DNA of 64,000 nt from Thioalkalivibrio sp. ALJ24 (GTDB taxonomy: Bacteria > Pseudomonadota > Gammaproteobacteria > Ectothiorhodospirales > Ectothiorhodospiraceae): positions 21,727-85,726 of the forward strand of contig NZ_KB898733.1 in the NCBI RefSeq assembly GCF_000377785.1, written 5' to 3'. Below, piece by piece: positions 55,089 through 63,761 of this stretch. The position numbers and the translations under genes are program-made. A model generated the notes under the pieces. It did not search any database. It was not told where the DNA came from and worked only from the letters and a program-made list of their open reading frames with translations. The stretch's first letter is position 1. Every line of letters starts with the position of its first letter.

Positions 55089-55785
55089 ATTCTCGGGTCC
55101 GTCTGCGAGCGGGAAGACTGAATTTGTTAGACATTTGCTGAAGACATGGCCAGAGACCCGGTCGGTAAGACGTTCGGTCAGCCCGAAAGCTTCGCCCACT
55201 GGCCCTAAACTCAAGGCCGCAGCCTCCCATGCCCACGAGGCTCCGCAAGCGTTCCTGAATGCCTACAAATGGCACAAACACAGCTTTGGCCTGTCCAGAA
55301 ACCCTGTGCGCGCCTCACTTCGGATGGCCGCAGAGTACAGCCTGCTAAAGGGACTGTCTCAAGACTCGAGCCTGTGGCTCCTCGATCAAGGTCGTTTGCA
55401 GCTTGGTTCATGGTTACCGCAACACATATGCAAGGATCCCTTTCCCCATTTGCACACATTTAGAAACCTTGCATGCTTTGGTGATTGCGTCGTTCTCACA
55501 TCACTGCATCCCGATTTGGCACTCACGAGAATGATTCAACGTGGAGACCGTGACCGCCCAGAACGTGTGGCTAGGGAAAGAGGGTATAAGTCTGCGTCAG
55601 ACTACGCCATAGATGTTTATGAACGACAACACCCAAAACGAATACATCTAGCCCAGTCTTATGGTTGTTCGGTTTTGCTAAATGTCATAAATCGTCATGG
55701 GGAACTGGCACATCAAGAGATTTTTGGTGAAGCCGCCCTGCTTGAATCGGTTTCTGAGCAATTCAGAGCTTGGTGGCGCCCATAG
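55078..55785 (+). CDS. P-loop kinase-like protein of the EPS locus (first of three)
   Basis: The 235-residue protein begins with a P-loop, FSGPSASGKTEFVRHLLK, and has DQGRLQLGSWLP (a possible acidic Walker B-like site) and a CVVLTSLHPDLALTRMIQRG segment with R-x-DR as in nucleoside and small-molecule kinases. There is no named family. The GTG start follows GGGAG and overlaps the transporter gene. It may phosphorylate a sugar, lipid carrier or other precursor. The function is inferred from the fold and the locus. Confidence 0.7.
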   Translation: MLIEFSGPSASGKTEFVRHLLKTWPETRSVRRSVSPKASPTGPKLKAAASHAHEAPQAFLNAYKWHKHSFGLSRNPVRASLRMAAEYSLLKGLSQDSSLWLLDQGRLQLGSWLPQHICKDPFPHLHTFRNLACFGDCVVLTSLHPDLALTRMIQRGDRDRPERVARERGYKSASDYAIDVYERQHPKRIHLAQSYGCSVLLNVINRHGELAHQEIFGEAALLESVSEQFRAWWRP

Positions 55786-55879
55786 CTTGGCGTCCAAGAA
55801 CAACCAATGGTGCTTTTCTTTATATCGGGAAAATGGTTGCATTTTCCCTATCCTCTATAACGACGACCGAGTTAGTAAT

Positions 55880-56602
55880 ATGTCGGACTGGATTCGTCCC
55901 ACACTTAAGTCGATTGGCTCTTCAGCGATTGTTGAATACATAGGCCCCTATGGTGCGGGAAAAACCACGAGGCTGACTCGCGACAAGCGTGAACTTCAGA
56001 GCCATCACGTACAATTGGTGGACAGAGAAGACTTTCGTGGTTTTGTTTCTGGTTACACTCAATCTCAGAAAGCTTTTCTTTTTTTTCTTGGCTTTCCGTT
56101 GTACTTGCCAGCCTTGGTTCTCCTTTTTGTTGAGTCTAGAGGGGCGGTAATCTCTGACAGGGTTAGGCGGTGCCATCTGGTGGCCATGAAATCCATCTAT
56201 TTTCGTCGCTTTATGGGGTACAATAAAAAAATATTCTTAAGTGATGAAGGGCTTCTCCACTCCTGTTGTCCGCTGTTCACTGGAACCTCCAGGGTGCCGA
56301 GCGCATGGCTGCTCAAGCTTCTCTACTGGCGTTTGAGCCCGGTGTTTTTGCGGGTCGAGGTGGAAGAAATTCAGAACATAAAGTCCCTCGCTCAGCGCGA
56401 GCAAGTTCCAATCAATGTTGGTCGCCGAAATTGTAACGACCTTTGGTGTAGAAGGTTTGTTGATATGATTAAGTCCGGTGACTTCAGCGATATACAGTTT
56501 TTGGTTCGTGAATCGAGGCGGTTCTATCAAGCCGTCACACCGGTGGTCAATCGCAACTGGCCCACCCTGCACACCTTCCCTTTTGAGGAGCCGACTCGCT
56601 AG
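55880..56602 (+). CDS. P-loop kinase-like protein of the EPS locus (second of three)
   Basis: The 240-residue protein has a P-loop IVEYIGPYGAGKTTRL near residue 20, a hydrophobic stretch (about 73-90, FLFFLGFPLYLPALVLLF), DRVRRCH as a possible Walker B region, and many aromatic and Cys residues. The DNA is AT-richer than elsewhere, a sign of transfer. ATG 55880 gives a natural start; an extension to 55697 is open but unlikely. Its P-loop resembles the other two in this locus (G-P-x-G-A-G-K-[ST]). Confidence 0.65.
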   Translation: MSDWIRPTLKSIGSSAIVEYIGPYGAGKTTRLTRDKRELQSHHVQLVDREDFRGFVSGYTQSQKAFLFFLGFPLYLPALVLLFVESRGAVISDRVRRCHLVAMKSIYFRRFMGYNKKIFLSDEGLLHSCCPLFTGTSRVPSAWLLKLLYWRLSPVFLRVEVEEIQNIKSLAQREQVPINVGRRNCNDLWCRRFVDMIKSGDFSDIQFLVRESRRFYQAVTPVVNRNWPTLHTFPFEEPTR

Positions 56603-56604
56603 CT

Positions 56605-57741
56605 ATGGAAAATCGTCCAGTTTCGTTTTTTATTCCAGGCCTAAATGGCGGTGGCGCTCAAAAAGTCGTAGTCAACCTCGCCAATGCACTGGTCGATCTG
56701 ACGGACCGCCCGGTGCATATCGTACTGGCCCGCGCGGCGGGGGAGTTCCTGGATGAAGTGCGCCCGGAGGTGGAGATCGTCGATCTGGGCAAGGGGCGGG
56801 CCTCCAGAGCCATTCCGGCGTTGGCTCGCTACCTCCGACGAGTGCGACCGGCGGTGCTTTGTTCGAGTCTGAACTATGCGAATGTGTGCGCGGCCGTTGC
56901 GTGGCAACTGGCAGGGCGGCCCGGCCGATTGGTTGTACGCGAGGATAATGTCGTTCGTGAGCCAGGAGGTGATCCGCGTCGCTTTCTGCAGAGGTTTCTG
57001 ATACAGCGCCTGATGCGGGCCTGTTATCCACGCACAAGCTCGGTGGTGGCAATCAGCGACGCCGTTGCGGGCACACTCGTCGACCGAAAAATCTGCCTCC
57101 GGTCGCATGTTCGGGTGATTGGAAATCCGATTGCCATAACGGCGGCATCGGAGGCCTGTTCCAGCGAAACACCGCTCCCTGAAATAAAGGGCAAAAGGTA
57201 CATTTGCGCCATCGGACGGCTCACTGAGCAGAAGGGATTCGATGTCTTGCTGGAGGCCTACGGTCGGTTAGGAGATGGAAAGCCGGATCTCGTGATCCTC
57301 GGTGAAGGCCCCCTGCGTGCAGACCTGGCGGCGCAGGCGGATCGGCTGGGCGTCGCGGATCAAGTACATATGCCGGGTTTCGTCTCGGCCCCTGAGAAGG
57401 TGCTTTCAAGCTCCGCCCTCTTCGTACTGTCGTCGCGCTGGGAGGGGTTCGGGAACGTGCTGGTCGAGGCGTTGGCAACCGGGGCACCGGTGGTCTCCAC
57501 GGATTGCCCAGGGGCTCCTCGGGCGTTGCTTCGGGATGCGGAGTTGGGGCATTTGGTGCCGGTGAATGAACCTGATGGTCTCGCCGCAGCCATTACCGAA
57601 GCGCTGCATTCTCCGCGAGGTACACGCGAAGCGCGCCAGGAACGGGCGCGCGATTTCGCTGCGCCAAGCATTGCGCGCGAGTATATGGAGGTTGCCTTTG
57701 AGCTCGAACCGGTTCCGTCCCCCGACAGGCATAACGTATGA
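56605..57741 (+). CDS. GT4 (GT-B fold) glycosyltransferase
   Basis: The 378-residue protein has FFIPGLNGGGAQKVVVNLAN at the start (acceptor side), VVAISDAVAGTLVDRK and a C-terminal donor domain with AIGRLTEQKGFDVLLEA, ILGEGPLRADL and SRWEGFGNVLVEALATGAPV, the E-x7-E motif region of GT4 enzymes. It transfers a sugar to the growing EPS repeat unit. It starts 2 nt after the preceding gene and is followed by the Wzy-like gene. Confidence 0.9.
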   Translation: MENRPVSFFIPGLNGGGAQKVVVNLANALVDLTDRPVHIVLARAAGEFLDEVRPEVEIVDLGKGRASRAIPALARYLRRVRPAVLCSSLNYANVCAAVAWQLAGRPGRLVVREDNVVREPGGDPRRFLQRFLIQRLMRACYPRTSSVVAISDAVAGTLVDRKICLRSHVRVIGNPIAITAASEACSSETPLPEIKGKRYICAIGRLTEQKGFDVLLEAYGRLGDGKPDLVILGEGPLRADLAAQADRLGVADQVHMPGFVSAPEKVLSSSALFVLSSRWEGFGNVLVEALATGAPVVSTDCPGAPRALLRDAELGHLVPVNEPDGLAAAITEALHSPRGTREARQERARDFAAPSIAREYMEVAFELEPVPSPDRHNV

Positions 57742-57756
57742 GACACAGGTAGGACA

Positions 57757-59196
57757 GTGGCTACTGATGGATTGAACGGCCGGCAGCGCCACGAATCGAG
57801 TGTGGGTGCGGCTCCGTATAAGCGTCCTGCTTCCGATTTGCAATCACTCAGCCTCGCACTCGGATGGCTGAGCTTGCTGTGGATGGTCGCAGGACCCCCT
57901 GTGGGAATAACGGCGTTTTCGGGAGTGCGCTTCTATGACCTCTTGTGGCTGGGATCCGTGTTTACAGGCCTGTTGGTGGTGGCGCGGTCGGGTACGATTC
58001 CGCGCGTTCGAGGTGCACCGCTCCTCACTGCCTACTTAGGTTACGTCACTCTGGTTCTAACTTTGCCGCTGATCGGCTTGATTCTGCTTCCGCAGGCCCA
58101 ACTCGAATGGTACTTGGGCGATCTGCGCTGGCTACAGGTAGTGTCGATAGCTGCAGTGTTTCTCTTCGCTTACCGTGAACGAGGATATGACCGGTTTCAG
58201 GCCGACTTGACTAATTTCCTCTTGGCGTTAGTGGCTTTGAATGCGCTCGTTCTGGGGGGGCAGGTGTGGCTGCAGAACGTCGGTGGTTCTGTTCCGTTCG
58301 TCGTCGACCTGTGGTATCCAGAAGATGGTCGTGGTTATGGTCGTTATGGATTTCACATTAATCGGTTTGCAGGCGCCATGAACCACGCCTCCGGGCTTGC
58401 TCTGGTTGGGGGCCTGATGCTCTTGGTCGCCCTGTTTTCAAAGGGGGGCGGGTGGCGGTCTTACTTGATTGGCTTCGCAGGTCTTGCGTTTGTCGTCGCA
58501 TCAGGTAATCGATCAGTAATCTTCGGTTTGCCGGTGCTACTGTTCCTTGTTTTTCTGGTGCGCATCGTCTTCATACGCCGATTGCAAATGGTGCGGCCAG
58601 TCACGGTTATTGGGGGTCTAGTTGCTATTTCAGCGGTCGCTTGGGCTGTCCTCAACCTAAACCTAGGCAGGATGTTTTCTGGGGACGGTGGTCGGATTGC
58701 TCAGACTATCGGGGTGGTTTTTGGAGATAAGACGTTCGAGGAAGTGGCTGGGCGTGGCGGCGAACGCTGGTTCTCCGCCATACGTGAGTCGCAAGAATGG
58801 ACGGTTATTGGCACCTTGGTTAATCCGGCACATGCACTTGGGGATCTTCCAACCTTCGACAGTATGTATGTCTTCATGTTCGCTCAGGCTGGGCCGGTTC
58901 TTCTAGGGGGCTTTGTTGGCCTATTTTTAGTTCTGGCGTATAAAGCATGGCGTGTGTGGGTCGTTGATCGTGCCGCGGGCGCCTTTCCGTTAGCTGTTCT
59001 GGTAACGTTTCTGCTGGTCTCGATAACGCAGAATCTTATAACCGGTATGACAGGGCGTGTACTTCTGACTCTTGCAGTCACCCATATGATCATTTATTTG
59101 TCCCATCGCCACGTCCTGACGAAAAGGCTCGAGAGTGCCGCGCTCGCTCCGGGGTCTCAAGGCACGGCGGGGTCTCAAGGTACAGCGTCATCATGA
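57757..59196 (+). CDS. Wzy/O-antigen polymerase-like membrane protein
   Basis: The 479-residue protein has about eleven to twelve transmembrane helices and one large periplasmic loop (about 180-210, YPEDGRGYGRYGFHINRFAG), the layout of Wzy polymerases and O-antigen ligases. The motif HINRFAGAMNHASG resembles the Wzy_C/ligase region. It should polymerise or ligate EPS repeat units on the periplasmic face. The GTG start at 57757 has GTAGGAC nearby. The C-terminus contains a tandem GSQGTA repeat, made by a short direct repeat in the DNA, and overlaps the next gene. Confidence 0.8.
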   Translation: MATDGLNGRQRHESSVGAAPYKRPASDLQSLSLALGWLSLLWMVAGPPVGITAFSGVRFYDLLWLGSVFTGLLVVARSGTIPRVRGAPLLTAYLGYVTLVLTLPLIGLILLPQAQLEWYLGDLRWLQVVSIAAVFLFAYRERGYDRFQADLTNFLLALVALNALVLGGQVWLQNVGGSVPFVVDLWYPEDGRGYGRYGFHINRFAGAMNHASGLALVGGLMLLVALFSKGGGWRSYLIGFAGLAFVVASGNRSVIFGLPVLLFLVFLVRIVFIRRLQMVRPVTVIGGLVAISAVAWAVLNLNLGRMFSGDGGRIAQTIGVVFGDKTFEEVAGRGGERWFSAIRESQEWTVIGTLVNPAHALGDLPTFDSMYVFMFAQAGPVLLGGFVGLFLVLAYKAWRVWVVDRAAGAFPLAVLVTFLLVSITQNLITGMTGRVLLTLAVTHMIIYLSHRHVLTKRLESAALAPGSQGTAGSQGTASS

Positions 59197-60296
59197 AGGT
59201 ACTTCACGTTATCACGGGCCTTAACCAGGGTGGCGCCGAACGGCAATTGACGACATTGGTGGGTGCCTCTGGGCGGGAGAACGCAGTTTTTTCGATGCTT
59301 TCGCCGGGTGTGATGGGGGCGCCAATTCGAGGGAACGGCATCCCGCTGTTTAGTGGTAGAGTCCGCAAAAAGTTCTCGCCGATGTGGATACCGAGGCTTC
59401 GGAAGGCCTTGGTGACCTATCAGCCGGATGTGGTCATGGGCTGGATGTACCACGGGAACCTTGCGGCGAGTATGACCCGTCTGATGGGGCACCGAGGGGC
59501 CGTGCTCTGGAATGTTCGACACTCGGTCGGTGATCTTCGGCGTGAAAAGGCCATGACACGGTGGGCGATTCGTGCAGGTGCACGACTTTGTAGGGTACCC
59601 GGGAGAATCGTTTACAACAGTGCGACGGCTGCACTTCAGCATGAAGCCTTGGGCTACGATTCGAGTAAGACGATCGTCATTCCGAATGGCGTTGATACGG
59701 ATCGGTTTCGTCCAAATGACTCCGTCCGTTGGGCTCAGCGGGGTAAGTGGGGTGTCCCGGAAGAGGGGCTTCTGTTGGGTGTGGTGGGCCGTTCACATGC
59801 CATGAAAAACCATGCGGTGTGGCTACGGGCGTTTGCATCCTTGGCCCAGGACCGGCCGGACGTATTCTGCGCGATCGTTGGTCGGGGGGTGCCCGCTGCC
59901 CTGGGCGGTCTGGTGAAGCAGTTGGCGTTGCAAGAACGCGTGTTTCTTAGTGAAGGTGTGATGGAGCCGGAGAATTTATACCCGGCTTTTGACCTTCTGG
60001 TCCTGCCGTCCGCCTGGGGGGAAGGCTTTTCCAATGTTCTGGGAGAAGCGATGGCTTGCGGTATACCGGCCATTGCAACACCTGTGGGGGACAGCGCGCG
60101 GATTGTAGCTGGAAGTGGGTCCGTTGCGCCCGATTGGACCATGGAAGGGCTTGAGAAGGCCCTGCGCGACACGCTGTCACTCGGAAAGGGCGAGCTGCGC
60201 AGACGGGGGCAGTTGGCGCGGGAGTCGATGGTGGACCGATATACCGTGGGTGCCATGGTTGGTCTCTATGACAACATGTTGGAGAGCTGTCGTTAA
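59193..60296 (+). CDS. GT4 (GT-B fold) glycosyltransferase
   Basis: The 367-residue protein begins MKVLHVITGLNQGGAERQL, a typical GT4 start, and has IVIPNGVDTDRF, LLGVVGRSHAMKNHAVWLRA and SAWGEGFSNVLGEAMACGIP in the donor domain. It is a second sugar transferase of the EPS pathway. Its ATG overlaps the polymerase stop (ATGA). The protein looks intact. Confidence 0.9.
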   Translation: MKVLHVITGLNQGGAERQLTTLVGASGRENAVFSMLSPGVMGAPIRGNGIPLFSGRVRKKFSPMWIPRLRKALVTYQPDVVMGWMYHGNLAASMTRLMGHRGAVLWNVRHSVGDLRREKAMTRWAIRAGARLCRVPGRIVYNSATAALQHEALGYDSSKTIVIPNGVDTDRFRPNDSVRWAQRGKWGVPEEGLLLGVVGRSHAMKNHAVWLRAFASLAQDRPDVFCAIVGRGVPAALGGLVKQLALQERVFLSEGVMEPENLYPAFDLLVLPSAWGEGFSNVLGEAMACGIPAIATPVGDSARIVAGSGSVAPDWTMEGLEKALRDTLSLGKGELRRRGQLARESMVDRYTVGAMVGLYDNMLESCR

Positions 60297-60334
60297 CTAG
60301 GGCCTGGGGTTGGCAGGCAATATGAGGCTTTGAT

Positions 60335-60958
60335 ATGCGCGTTATTGAGTTTGTGGGTCCGGCCGGCGCCGGAAAGTCCACAATTTCTAACACTCTTGTC
60401 GAACATTCACGGTGTTTCCGCGGTGAAGTCTATAATTGGGGGGCGCTGTGTGGGCTGGTTGGTTCGCCGTCTATAATGCTTCGGGCTATCAGGTTCCTTT
60501 GGCGAGTCGGGGGGAGGAGGATGCTCTCCAAGACGGGCGCGAACTGGTTGTTCGTGACCGGTGCGCTGCTTCGGGCTCGGGCGCGTGCGAGGGCGAGGGA
60601 CGAAGTGGTTGTCTTTGACCAGTTGACTGTGCAGGCGCTGAGGCGGGTTGCGCGTCACGTTGGGACGACCGTGTCGGCGCTGGTGAGGTCGCACCGGGCC
60701 GATATTCATACCGCGGATGGGGTGATCGTAATGATGGTTTCGGCCTCGACTGCATCGGAGCGCCGGGTGAGTCGTGGGGATCGGAAAATGAGCCCTATCA
60801 AAACGAGGCAGCATTGGCGGTCGTTGTTGGATACTCGGAGGGGCGTCGGCTTGCTGCGAGGGTTTCGAGGAACCTCATATTTGGTATTGGACGCGAGGAA
60901 TGGGGTGGGCGCGAATAGCCAACGCGCATTGGATTGGATTTCGTCGAGTTCTGATTAG
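60335..60958 (+). CDS. P-loop kinase-like protein of the EPS locus (third of three)
   Basis: The 207-residue protein begins MRVIEFVGPAGAGKSTISN, a clear P-loop, and has VVVFDQLTVQALRR as the likely Walker B region and a Ser-rich MMVSASTASERRVSRGDRK lid-like part. It is rich in Arg and shorter than the other two. Like them it lacks a named family. It ends the intact part of the EPS locus, after which decayed genes begin. Confidence 0.65.
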   Translation: MRVIEFVGPAGAGKSTISNTLVEHSRCFRGEVYNWGALCGLVGSPSIMLRAIRFLWRVGGRRMLSKTGANWLFVTGALLRARARARARDEVVVFDQLTVQALRRVARHVGTTVSALVRSHRADIHTADGVIVMMVSASTASERRVSRGDRKMSPIKTRQHWRSLLDTRRGVGLLRGFRGTSYLVLDARNGVGANSQRALDWISSSSD

Positions 60959-61162
60959 AATGGTGGGCATTGTTAGAGGTAGGGTCGCGCGAGGGTTGGT
61001 GGTTAGCCCGTGTGTGCGGGACGATGGGCAAGTGTTTGTGTATTGACGGTGCCTGGCTCGCGGTGGCGCTGGCGGCCCGCGTGATCGGCCGTTGATGCGG
61101 GTCGCCAGCGGGTAACACGTGGCCTGTGGGTGAAGCGGTGCTCGGACGCGGCCGAGGCGCTC

Positions 61163-62183
61163 CTAGAGCTCGGCATGCCGGATGAACAGGTCGGGGCGGT
61201 AGCCGAGGGCGTGGTGCCGTTTCCCGGCGGAGGGGGCAGGGCGTCGGGCGGAAGTGGGCGCGGGCGGTCGCCGAGGTGCAGCCAGCGTAGGGCGCGGCCG
61301 GCCCAGGTCTTCCAGGGTTCGTGGATGGGGCCGGTGGAATACGGGGCGCTGGTGGGTTCGTGTGGTTCGTTTACGATCAGGCCGGTTGCGGCGGCTTCCT
61401 GTAGGATCCATTGCAGGGCGACTTCGGCGAGCTGGCGTTGTTCGTAGCCGCCGCCCACGTCGGCATGGGCGCCGAGGAACAAGAGCTGTTGCACCGTCTA
61501 GTGGAATTGGCGCGCGTTTCGTCCCATAGCAGGGCCTCGAACTTGGGGCGGCTTTCGTCAATTGCCGGGGCGTGGCGGGCATGTGCGACCTCGGGGCTGA
61601 GTCGGTTATGGAAGAAGCGGCGGTTGCGGTAGAGGTGGCCGAGCGAGCCGACGGTGTCCCAGACGCCAATGAAATGCACCGGGCAGGGGCGGGTGTGCTG
61701 CCTGCGGTTGGCGGCGGCCTGCTGCTCGTCGTGCTGCCGGGTGTACAGACACAAGGCCTCGCGGATGCGGTGTTCCTGCCCCGGATGCAGCAGGCCGCAT
61801 TTGTGCAGCATGTCGGAGAGGGCGCGCACGGCATACGCTCCGCGGGAGAAGCCGAGCAGGTATACGCGGTCGCCGGGGCGATACCGCTGCATCAGGAAGC
61901 GGTAGCCGTTCTCGATATTGGCGGTGCGGCCGTGGCCGAACAGCTTGCCCAGGGTGGTGCCGATGACGTTCTCGCGGCCGAAGTCGAGCAGCGAGAAGGT
62001 GCCCACGCCGGGCTCGTGGGCAAGGATCTGCTGGTGCTGGCGGCAAATCGATTCGGCGCTTTTTGGCTCGCGAGGACTGGAACCGTGAGTCGGTATCCGG
62101 CGCAGCAGGTGGACGACGTTGTTGTTGATCTTGCTTTTCTGGTTGGGGGTGCCGTCGCGGCAGAAGATGATGTTCCGTTCCAT
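61163..62183 (-). pseudogene. frameshifted DUF2235 (Tle1-like) alpha/beta hydrolase
   Basis: Read from ATG 62183, the product starts MERNIIFCRDGTPNQKSK, has the nucleophile elbow LLGFSRGAYAVRAL (Gly-x-Ser-x-Gly) and CPVHFIGVWDTVGSLG, all typical of DUF2235/Tle1 lipase-like proteins. Near 61495 the frame shifts, continuing as QQLLFLGAHADVGGGYEQ, the conserved catalytic Asp region. Near 61200 it shifts again, ending with HALGYRPDLFIRHAEL. Two frameshifts make it a pseudogene unless they are sequencing errors. CGGAGGGTTCC lies before the ATG. It points against the EPS genes. Confidence 0.78.
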
Positions 62184-62273
62184 GGAACCCTCCGGGTTGT
62201 GCCGTCCGGGGCGATTGTAGTTTGGCTGCGCTTGGGGCGAGCGGGCGCCTGGGAAATGTCCCGAGTGAGTAAA

Positions 62274-62574
62274 ATGACACGGGAAGGCAAGGGAGTGCGG
62301 GGGAAACTGTTGTTCGTGGCCAACGACGCCGGCTTCTTTGTGTCGCATCGGCTGGCCGTTGGCCTGGGTGCCCGGGACGCGGAGTTTGCTGTATACGTGG
62401 CGGCGCCGGGTGAGCCGCCGGCGGAGCTCGGTGTGCCGGACCGGATCGGGTGCGGAAACAGTTGGATGAGATAGGGAAACGCGCTGCCGAGTATGCGGTG
62501 GAGCACTTTGGGACGCGCGAATGGGGGGCGGAATACGGGCGGTTGATTGCTGATGGTTGTGGCCGAGAGGAATG
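62274..62574 (+). pseudogene. internally deleted glycosyltransferase remnant
   Basis: The first about 50 residues contain GKLLFVANDAGFFVSHRLAV and FAVYVAAPGEPPAELG, the usual start of a GT4 enzyme. In another frame from about 62450, KQLDEIGKRAAEYAVEHFGT followed by EWGAEYGRLIADG, ending at 62574, is a typical C-terminus of the same family. The roughly 280 residues that should lie between are gone. It is a fossil of a third glycosyltransferase. Confidence 0.72.
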
Positions 62575-62647
62575 AAGGGGGAAGCGGTTTCGCCTGCGAG
62601 CAGGCTCCTACGGCGCATGGGGTGGATTGAGACGCTAAGAGCTGGAT

Positions 62648-63724
62648 ATGAAGGATCTTGAGGACGTACGGATTGCGGTTATCGGCCTGGGCTACGTGGG
62701 CCTGCCACTGGCGGCGGAGTTCGGGCGGTGCCCACGCTGGGGTTTGATATCGACGCGCAGCGGGTGGATGAGCTGATCCGGGGACATGATCGCACGCGGG
62801 AGGTGGAGCCGGAGGAACTGGCCGCGGCCGCGGAACTGGAGATGACCGCGGACCCGGCGTCGCTGGCGGGCTGCAACGTGTTCATGGTGACGGTGCCGAC
62901 GCCGATTGATGGGCACCGGAGGCCGGATCTGGGGCCGCTGCTGGCGGCCAGCCGTACGGTGGGGCGGGCGCTGAACGATGGCGACGTGGTGATTTTTGAA
63001 TCCACGGTGTAGCCGGGGGCGACGGAGGAGGACTGCGCGCCGGTACTGGCGGCGGAATCCGGCTTGGTGCTGAACGAGGGTTTCTTCCTAGGCTACAGCT
63101 CGGAGCGGGTGAACCCGGGAGACAAGGCGCAACGTATTCCCGACATCGTGAAGGTGACCTCGGGTTCCACACCGGAAGTGGCGCGTTTTGTGGACGAGCT
63201 GTACGCGCGCATCGTCCGGGCGGGTACGCACCGGGCACCGAGCATCCGCGTGGCGGAGGCGGCCAAGGTGATCGAGAACACCCAGCGGGACGTAAACATT
63301 GCGCTGGTTAACGAGCTGTCGCTGCTGTATCGATCGGCTGGGGCTGGATGCGGACGCGGTGCTGGCGGCGGCGGGCACCAAGTGGAACTTCCTGCCGTTC
63401 CGGCCCGGGCTGGTGGGCGGTCACTGCATCGGGGTGGACTCGTACTACCTGACGCACAAGGCGCAGGCGGTGGGGCACCATCCGGAGATGATACTGGCCG
63501 GGCGGCGCGTGAACGACGCCATGGGCGGGCATATTGCCGACCGCCTGGTGAAGGCGATGATCCGCAAGGGCTTCCTGGTGGTGGGCTCCCGCATCCTGGT
63601 GATGGGCCTGGCCTTCTAGGAGAACTGCCCGGATCTGCGCAACAGCCGGGTGGTGGACATCATCGCGGACCTCCAGGGCGACAACGCGCAGCTGGACGTA
63701 TGGGATCCGTGGGTGGATACGTAA
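62648..63724 (+). pseudogene. decayed UDP-N-acetylhexosamine dehydrogenase (TviB/WbpA type)
   Basis: Pieces in order: MKDLEDVRIAVIGLGYVGLP, a frameshift near 62730, then PTLGFDIDAQRVDEL to VVIFESTV, a TAG at 63010-63012 where a Tyr codon is expected, then [13 protein letters not shown] to VNELSLLYR, a frameshift near 63335, then [20 protein letters not shown] with the catalytic Cys, to VMGLAF, a TAG at 63617-63619 where Lys is expected, then [13 protein letters not shown] to DPWVDT. The C-terminal end of the enzyme is missing where the tandem repeat and IS3 sequence begin. The gene cannot work. It once made an N-acetylhexosaminuronic acid precursor. Confidence 0.9.
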
Positions 63725-63761
63725 GCTTCCCCGTCAAGAGCGTAAGCTTCCCCGTCAAGAG
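63720..63761. repeat. 21-bp perfect tandem duplication at an IS3 edge
   Basis: CGTAAGCTTCCCCGTC plus five more bases occurs at 63720-63740 and again at 63741-63761 with no gap. The second copy overlaps the last codons of the IS3-family transposase, so the repeat marks the junction with the dehydrogenase pseudogene. It may be the IS end repeated, or slippage. Confidence 0.8.
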
